This document shows positions 57,040 to 64,000 of a DNA stretch of 64,000 nucleotides, in pieces. A program made the translations under genes and the position numbers. This DNA comes from Alitta virens. Lineage: Eukaryota; Annelida; Polychaeta; Phyllodocida; Nereididae. Position 1 is the first letter of the stretch. Every line of letters starts with the position of its first letter. The notes beneath the pieces were generated by a model, which was given only the letters and a program-made list of their open reading frames with translations, was not told the DNA's origin and ran no database searches. The stretch lies in contig OW028585.1 of assembly GCA_932294295.1 (NCBI GenBank), forward strand, positions 25,516,313 through 25,580,312. The letters run 5' to 3'.

Positions 57040-60000
57040 TGGTGGAGAGTTTTTTTAAGGCTCCTTCAATTTCCAGAGCTTGCACGAACATACAAATTTG
57101 CCTTTAAGATATAATAATTTATCCACTAACATATTCATCCATTGCTGTAACATATACATTTCTGGCTGCCTTGAGATGTATAGCAAACAAAGGGAAAAAA
57201 AGAAAATACATAAAATATAGCAATGAAGCATGGTTGATGTATTTTAATGATAAAAAAGTGTTATCTGGAGAAAAAAAAATTCTGCAATATTATTTGGAAA
57301 AGGATGAATAAGATAATGAATGGATTATATTTCACAAGCATATTTCATCCAATCACTAAAATAACAAAAAATTCCAAATTGTGAGCCCATCAAATATATC
57401 ACCATTATCAAAACAAAATAGTTTTATTTAACATAGTCTATGGATAGTCTGTCGGGTCATAGTGGTCATTGTAATAAGTTATTTGTGTCATAGTGCACAT
57501 ATTTCATATATATTTTAGACTTCTTTTGCCATATATATTGATACTGAATAATTTAATTGTTTGTTCCCTTGATTGGCAGATATGTTCAACGCAGCCGTAA
57601 GACAAGTGAGATCTTTTGCTTGGTGTGACATTCGATAACTTCAATTTATCCTAGAAGTGTTTTGACGTACATGAGGCTAACTTGGGTGTTTGGAAATTTG
57701 CAAAACCGACATGTATAAGTTTGGCATAAAAATATATGTAATGTCACTAAGGATTTTTATTTCCTGTAAACCATCGGGCAAATTGTATTTATTCTCATGT
57801 TTTATAAAAAAGGACATAATTCGAATCAACGTTTGCAGCTTAACATGACTGACACAATAGAAATATTATATTGCATTGCCCATGATGGAATTATCAGGTC
57901 TGCGCGTTCATGAGCAAATACTTCATAAATTATATATGGTCATCTATAATGAAGGTAATGGGGCTTGTATAATGCTATTTAATATATATTCAAAACTCAT
58001 GATTGCTGGGTGAAAATTTACAATTAGATGACTATCATTAGTTTGAATATGATACTTGCGTCAGACAAGGTGATCCCTTTTCCCTTAATTTATTGAATAT
58101 AGATTTAGCATTTGAGCTAAAGAACTTGAATTTAGTGAAGTTCGGTGATGATATATAACATTTACAAACTTTTTTTTTTAAATGTTTTTGAAATCTTTAT
58201 AAAAGTAGATTTTGCATTCTAAAAAGTTTTGTTTTATATACTTTGTAGATTTTTTATACTTGTTTAGGACCAATAATGGACCACGATTCCTGGGGCATAG
58301 CATAAAGGTTGCAGGTCGGATGTAGGTTTGTAATTTTTGCAATATTTCAGGCAACTAGTACTCCCGGCTAACTTAATATTATGCTCTACAACCTAAAACA
58401 AATAAATATAACAAATGAACTCAAGAGAATAATTCATTAATTCAGTCATTGAACCCCAGATTATGCACACACATAGAAACTTGCTTACAATGAGACATTA
58501 GTTTACTCTTTTATTTATTTATTCATACACTTATTCCAGAGCTTGCACAAACATAGAAATATGCTTGTGAAATATAATCCATTCATTATCTTATTCATCC
58601 GTTTCCTTACCATATGCTGCCTTATATAGTAAACCATTTTTACCAAAAATTATTTGCATTCATACATTATCCATCACAAACGTCACGACAAATTCCTAAT
58701 GGTAAGCACATCAGCTACATCATCATTATCCAAACCAGTATGCTATTCCACTTTCTAGTGTTCTTTAATATGCATGATGTCAAGGCTGCAGGGCTGATTG
58801 CAATAAGTTAATTGTATCATAGAGCTCATATTTCATTTAGACTTTTTTTTTGCCATATATATTGATACTGAAAAAAATTTATTGTTTGTTACGTTTTTGT
58901 AGTGTCTTTATCCAATTGATATTTTGCTGAAAGGCCTACAAACAAATGCCAATAGTTTAGCAAATCCATTTGACAAGTAAGATCTTTTGGCTGGGATAAC
59001 ATTCAATGATTTAGTTTTTTGTATCAGATCTAAATCTAATACTGTAGGGTACGAATACAACCCAGAGAAAGATTTTTTTTTTTGTTTTTTTTTTAAATAT
59101 GTTTACATGTCAAAATTAATATGATCATTCAAATTCTATTTTTTCCTCATTCACAAAAAAAGAAAAAAGCAACCAAAAAAATCTTTATTTAGCAAAATCT
59201 ACTATCTACTATCACAATAATCTAAAACAAGTCTGGTGCAGGTGTCTTTTTTTAAAGAGAGCTTTACTTGTTATCCTAGAAGTCTCAACGCATACGAAGC
59301 TAAGAATAAGGTGATCCCCATTCTCCTCCATATTGTATTTATTAATGACTTAGAAACGTTTGGCTATTTATATATATCATTTATATCATCTTAAAAGAAG
59401 AGTATAATTTCTCCTTATCCTAAAAACCATTGTTCTACAGTATATATTATTGACTATTATAATATGTTATCACACAAGTCTGGTACATATCACAACTGCT
59501 GGGAGGATTTTTATATGGAAGAGTTTTAAAATTTATATTATTTAAGAATTTGTTTTATACTTGTTTGATGTTTAGTAATGAACTACAGTTCCAGGGGCTT
59601 AGATTGAAAATAGGTTTTTGTTTTTACAGGCAGCTAGCTCCTGTCTAATTAGATAGTATGCAAGAATTGATTAATTCAGTCATTGAACCCAAATTATGCA
59701 CAAACTTAGAAACTTGCTTACACTGACACATATTCATTCATTCATTTATTCATTAATGCATTCATTCATTATTTATTCATTCAGTCATCCCAGAGCTTGC
59801 AAAAACAAAGAAATTTGCTGGTAAGATGTAATAATTTATTCATTAACTCACCATCCATTTCTCTGGCTGTCTTTTGATATACGGGACACCATGTTGTAAA
59901 TAGAAAAATAAAATACAATTTAGGAATGAAACGTGGTTGATGTATTACAATGGTAAAAAAAATGGTTATCTAGAGAATAACACAATATTATTTGCATTTA

Positions 60001-60290
60001 TACATCTTTCCAATGAAAACAATCTCAGAAAATTCCAAATTGTAAGCACATCAACTATATCATCATTATCAGAAACAGTATGCTATTTCAACTTTCTAAT
60101 TTTCTTTGATGTGGTTATGCCAGTTCATGGTGATTTCTTGTAATTAGTTTAGTGTATCATAGTGCTCATATTCTATATATATTTTAGGCTTGTTTGCCTC
60201 ATGCATATTATTAATACTGAATGATTCAGTTGTCTGTTCTCTTGATTGGCAAATATGCACAGTTATATTTTTGTAGAATAAGCATTTATT
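57040..60290 (+). repeat. Three degenerate tandem copies of a 1.2-1.5 kb repeat
   Basis: CCAGAGCTTGCA(C/A) marks the units at about 57,075, 58,537 and 59,776. It is followed by AAATTTGC(T/C), TAATTTAT(C/T)CA(C/T)TAAC, GTTGATGTATT and CATATATATTGATACTGAA-type blocks in the same order. TTAATTCAGTCATTGAACCC precedes units 2 and 3. A TTCA microsatellite lies at 59,730-59,785. Short frames inside are not conserved between copies. Confidence 0.7.
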
Positions 60291-60626
60291 TTTATAGGTA
60301 TTTGCTTAAAATATTGACTAATGAATTTGAATTCTCTATATATTGATTATTATCATTTAATTGAATTGTGGGGGTCTGATTTTGTTACAACTTTAACATG
60401 TACATACATTAGGTTTTTATTGTGATTGTCTAAATATCAGAAAAAAAGTTTAAATATAGAATAAATTGATTTGCCGAATTGAATGATTGTGTTCTATCAA
60501 CTGAAATTAATTTCTCTTCCTTGTGTATACATTTTCTGCTTATTGAAGTACCGCGCATGGTCATCTCTTGTTTGGTATTTCTATTTCTTTTGACCTTTTA
60601 ATCTATATTATCTTATATTATGTAGG

Positions 60627-60812
60627 GTGGGGGCCTAGCTCAGAGGTAGCGCTCTGGGCTTCCAACCGCTGGGTCCTGGGTTTGATTCCTGGTCGAGCCT
60701 AAGTTGGATGGCTGTTTCATCCTTCGTCTCATTGCCATGGTCTCTGCCTGTCCTAATTAGCCCAACTGGTGCAGAAATACAGGACGTAAAGCCCTAATCA
60801 CACACACACACA
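60627..60812 (+). mobile_element. SINE family 1, full-length reference copy
   Basis: It has a tRNA-like head with A box TAGCTCAGAGGTAGCGC, loop CTTCCAA and B box GGTTTGATTCC. The body follows (GTTGGATGGCTGTTTCATCC, CATGGTCTCTGCCTGTCC, TAATTAGCCC), then GTAAAGCCCTAATC and a CA-repeat tail. The head looks tRNA-Gly(TCC)-like from its loop. Confidence 0.92.
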
Positions 60813-60819
60813 CATATAT

Positions 60820-62535
60820 CTTTTTATGTGTACTTATTTTATATCTTATTTATTTCATTATTGTTTTGCTTTGCCACACGTTATAAAGTCTTGGGACTCA
60901 TTCCTGGTCTTCGTCTGCTGTCCCAAGCTTCATGTACACTGGGCAAGCCAGTCTAGTCCAAACTTAACTCCAAGTTCTCAGAAGTACAATACATGTAGAT
61001 TCAAAGCATCAGTCCTTCCGTGTAGGTCATTCAAATCACTCAATCAAGACAATATTGCTTTGTTCCTTCCAATTTCCAGGAAAGGTAAAAACTGCTCTTT
61101 ATTTGCAACTTCTAACATTATATATCCTCAGTTAGCCCCTCCCCATATTCTGGGAGGAGCATCACTCATCCAGTCTCCTTCAGACACAACTCTGAGATTC
61201 ACAATCAATCAATCAGTGACACAATCAGTTGGTCCAAAGGTCTATAGTGACCTTTGGCCAAATCCCCCCTTCTCAGGGAGCATAGTTCTACATATAACAG
61301 CAACAATATATTCCAAACAGCTGGAGAAAAATAAACATCTTCTCACCGTACAAGTTTGATTTCTTTTTCATTTGATATTTTAAAGAAATATTACACTCAG
61401 ACAAATTTGTAATATGCATAATTACATTATTACCTGGTACATTAATAACCCGAATTCCTGGCCCACTGTGCATGAATGGGGTAATTAAGGGCTGACATGA
61501 CAGCAGTGATGAAATACATGTACACCCATGATTCCAAAAATATAACACCCTTTCATCCTAAAATAGATACATATAATATATGTAAGTTCATTATATATAA
61601 TATATGGGTTCACAAATAGATCTGGATTTGACTAGATCAATTGTTATTTTGCCTATACATAATATACTCTTACATACACACAAATTGCCTATACTACATT
61701 AGATCTGCAATAATATCATCAATAAATAAATCGTTAAGTCTAAAAAAAATGTCTGCGAAGACAATGAAGCTTTAAAAGACAACAAAGCTTGACCCTCTGA
61801 ACACAATGGTGCATACTTAAAATGATAATGCAGATGAAAATTAATTATTGGTCAAGTCCTATAGATAAGGCTAGGAATACCACAATGTATAGTACTACTT
61901 GGATATAACTCAATTACTATACCTCTATACCAGCTGAACATACACAGACAAATTAATTTCAACAATTCAATGACCACCTCAAATAATATACTAATGCATC
62001 CCAAATTATGATAATTGAGCAAGCTGTGTACTTACAGATGGCATGTAGTTTTACGAATACATTTGAATTGACACAAAATATATTTGTATATGAAAATATG
62101 CCATAATAGTGTGCACAGATCTGGTAGATTACCTTCAAGAGAATACATAGTTCATACGTATAGACTGGCAAGTTTAAGTTTTGAGACTGGGCACCGTGAC
62201 ACTGCTCAGCCTGACAACAATTGGAATTAATCAGAGATAATGCTTTAAGACAACTCTACAATGAGCAAGTCTTTAATATCAAAATTAAGGCTCACATCCA
62301 CAGTTACTTAACAACACATTTTACAACTACATGTGTACACTAATAACGGATCACAATCTTTGGATGCAAGCCCACGTTGTAGCTTGAAGATTGCAACTTT
62401 CTCTTTTACATGTAGTAAGATTCAAAATATAACTTCAGAGACCAATATGGGTTCTCTACATTTGTAGATAGTCAAAGACCACAGAGTATTTTTGTAAATA
62501 TTGATAGAAACATTTTAAAATACAAGTGGAATATC
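60820..62535. other. Intergenic DNA between SINE and GT31 gene
   Basis: A 177-codon frame at 60,826-61,359 (+) begins at the SINE's CA/TA tail. It has no signal peptide, domain or splice evidence that I can see. The 3' UTR of the GT31 gene should occupy the right part, but I found no clear AATAAA close to the stop. Confidence 0.4.
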
Positions 62536-62541
62536 ATGATG

Positions 62542-63504
62542 CTAAGAAACTTTGGCCAATAGATTAGGATAAGGTTTTAAACTTTCTGGAGTAAGTGACT
62601 TTAAAGTTTCATCAGGAAGTCTTTGCAGAGTAGCATTCCACATCGCCATGAAATTATCTTTCTTTTTGACGTGACCAAAAATGTAAGACACAGGTTTATC
62701 AAGCGATTGCTTATAGTTATCCAGAACAACAGTTTCTTTCAGAGTGAAGTTTTTCAGCAGATCAACGTAAGTGACATCGGGGACCTTGCCGGCAAGAAGT
62801 CCCGTGGTGTAAACGTCGTCTATCCAGAAGAAAGGAGTGGACCGAGACCATTCGGCCATTTTGGGCATCATTTCCCTGGACATGAGAAACCCCAGCCCAG
62901 CGCAGTATTTGGGGAAATATTTCTTCCCTGGGAATTCAGTATACCTTACACACCATTTCATGCACTTGGCAGGGTCCCGGAGTATGGGCATGCTATTGTC
63001 TTTCCATAACGGACAGACTATCAACCGTTTTGCATTTGAATGCTTTTCTACAATTGACGCTAACTCGAAAATGTTGATGAAGGCATCATCATCTGCCTTC
63101 AAAGCATACGGCACATCAGGGCAATACTGCGAAGTCCATTCTAAGCCAAGTATAGCCTTTAGCGTCAAATTTTTGTAATGCTCTACAAAGCTGCCTTGCA
63201 CTAAGTCACCATATAACTTCCGCTCTTCCTCTATAATCTTCTGGTCTTTTATATCAGAAGGAGTTCCGACGAGAAACACTACAGCGGTTCGCTTGTCTCT
63301 GAACAAATTCTTGTTTGCCCATGTCGAACGAAGTATACTCCTCCTTGCAACATTGGCTGGGGCAGTGTGAACGTAAATGATCCACTTTAATCCTGGGTTA
63401 TCCTTGCAAAAATCCTTGTTGTGTGCTGTGATATTGAACTCGGATGGTAACGGGTTCATCGTCGCCTCACCATTTGGGTTGCCAAATGTATTGATGTCTA
63501 GGGC
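62542..63504 (-). CDS. Beta-1,3-galactosyltransferase-like (GT31), last exon, 5' part outside the window
   Basis: This terminal exon encodes about 320 residues. It opens at an AG acceptor (ATTAACAG, ending 63,505) in phase 0; the first in-frame ATG is at 63,459. Numbering from that ATG: R39-W47 (RRSILRSTW) is the family's RxxIRxTW motif; VFLVGT is at 61-66; Y95-K101 (YKNLTLK) is the YxNLTxK motif; D123-D125 in KADDDAFIN is the metal-binding DxD; Y181-S194 matches YPxYCxGxGYxxS; D214-D215-V216 with G220 is the EDVxxG equivalent (DDV here). Such Golgi enzymes add Gal or GlcNAc in beta-1,3 linkage from UDP-sugars. The membrane anchor and cytosolic tail must be on upstream exons beyond position 64,000 or in small exons not recognised. 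Donor and acceptor specificity cannot be set from sequence. Confidence 0.88.
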   Translation of the reverse strand, partial: ALDINTFGNPNGEATMNPLPSEFNITAHNKDFCKDNPGLKWIIYVHTAPANVARRSILRSTWANKNLFRDKRTAVVFLVGTPSDIKDQKIIEEERKLYGDLVQGSFVEHYKNLTLKAILGLEWTSQYCPDVPYALKADDDAFINIFELASIVEKHSNAKRLIVCPLWKDNSMPILRDPAKCMKWCVRYTEFPGKKYFPKYCAGLGFLMSREMMPKMAEWSRSTPFFWIDDVYTTGLLAGKVPDVTYVDLLKNFTLKETVVLDNYKQSLDKPVSYIFGHVKKKDNFMAMWNATLQRLPDETLKSLTPESLKPYPNLLAKVS

Positions 63505-64000
63505 CTGTTAATATTAGAAGAAACATATATAACAGTTGTGTATCAGGTATATCAGTTTTAGCAAAGATGGTTTAAGCCAGAATGAGATTTAATTCATTTA
63601 GAATTTTTATGTTATGACTAACCTTGTTTAAAAAATATATATATAATGTTGATTTTATTCCCTTAATGTAACTGATGATGTTACACCGATGTGTACGCTT
63701 TTAACATCGTGTGTAATTGAAAAATCTATATAATACTTAGCTTGATGCACATATTCGTAGTTATAGTAAGTATTGTATTAATTTACTGTAATAGAGATTT
63801 TTTAAGCTTAAAATCTCAAAAAAGGATAATCCTTTTTTATAGCTGTTTTGTGCTTTAACAATTTCAACTACAGAGATGAAAATTGAGGATGAAACAAGAG
63901 ATAATAAATGGCAGATCGTTCTCCGGCTTTAAATGTTATTATTATAATAAAAAATAAAAATAAATTTATTATTATTATATTTTTTTTTACAATAGAACAA
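63505..64000 (-). other. Intron of the GT31 gene (partial)
   Basis: AT-rich DNA upstream of the acceptor at 63,505. It ends in A/T homopolymer and ATT repeats. No further exon was recognised. Confidence 0.5.

Noticed and set aside
60826..61359. 177-codon open frame (+)
   Set aside because: It is long for AT-rich DNA, but it begins in a SINE's CA/TA tail. It has no signal peptide, membrane segment, domain or homology I recognise, and no splice or promoter support. Conservation or transcript data would be needed to call it a gene.
62623..63178. Two plus-strand frames of 113-128 codons
   Set aside because: They are antisense shadows of the GT31 exon, which carries all the family motifs on the minus strand.

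Overview
The window looks like nuclear DNA from an invertebrate animal, probably marine. It is AT-rich, its genes are split by canonical GT-AG introns, it has polyadenylation signals, and it is crowded with SINEs, LINE remnants, MITEs, fold-back elements, microsatellites and minisatellites. There are no operons, no ribosome-binding sites and no CRISPR arrays. I cannot name the species. Gene density is low: three credible complete genes, one partial gene, one receptor fragment and one duplicated pseudogene.

Layout. Positions 1-20,350 hold no gene I can support. They carry a GATA microsatellite (0.92-1.41 kb), a decayed LINE on the minus strand (2.9-5.3 kb), an inverted-repeat element (6.64-7.19 kb), tRNA-derived SINEs (9.07, 13.56, 2.60, 14.0 and 17.4 kb) and a 1,022-bp fold-back element with a clean target-site duplication (9.69-10.71 kb). 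Positions 20,352-32,016 (+) hold a seven-exon gene for a 324-residue type II membrane sulfotransferase of the uronyl/heparan sulfate 2-O-sulfotransferase family. Positions 33.2-36.3 kb are an inverted-repeat pair around a LINE fragment, with a 13-unit minisatellite in one arm. Positions 37,975-51,322 (+) hold a second, tandem seven-exon sulfotransferase gene of 330 residues with the same intron phases. Its 5.4-kb second intron contains an antisense GPCR C-terminal exon and two tandem copies of a pseudogene. Positions 55,363-56,500 (-) hold a two-exon gene for a small, basic, six-cysteine secreted protein. Positions 57.0-60.3 kb are a degenerate triplicated repeat. Positions 62,542-63,504 (-) are the last exon of a beta-1,3-glycosyltransferase (GT31) whose 5' exons lie beyond the window.

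How the genes relate. The two sulfotransferases are tandem paralogues, expected to act in the Golgi on uronic acids of glycosaminoglycans or related glycans. The GT31 enzyme would extend such glycans. This makes a loose glycan-modifying neighbourhood, but nothing shows that they share a pathway.

Most notable observations: a GC splice donor in sulfotransferase gene 1 that sits inside a tandem array which has copied the donor region; the exon for the PAPS-binding loop of gene 1, flanked by opposed copies of one transposon family; near-identical patches in exons 6-7 of the paralogues, suggesting gene conversion; a SINE whose tRNA anticodon-loop segment has expanded tenfold; and several unrelated fold-back elements with the same design, terminal arrays of a short motif in inverted orientation.
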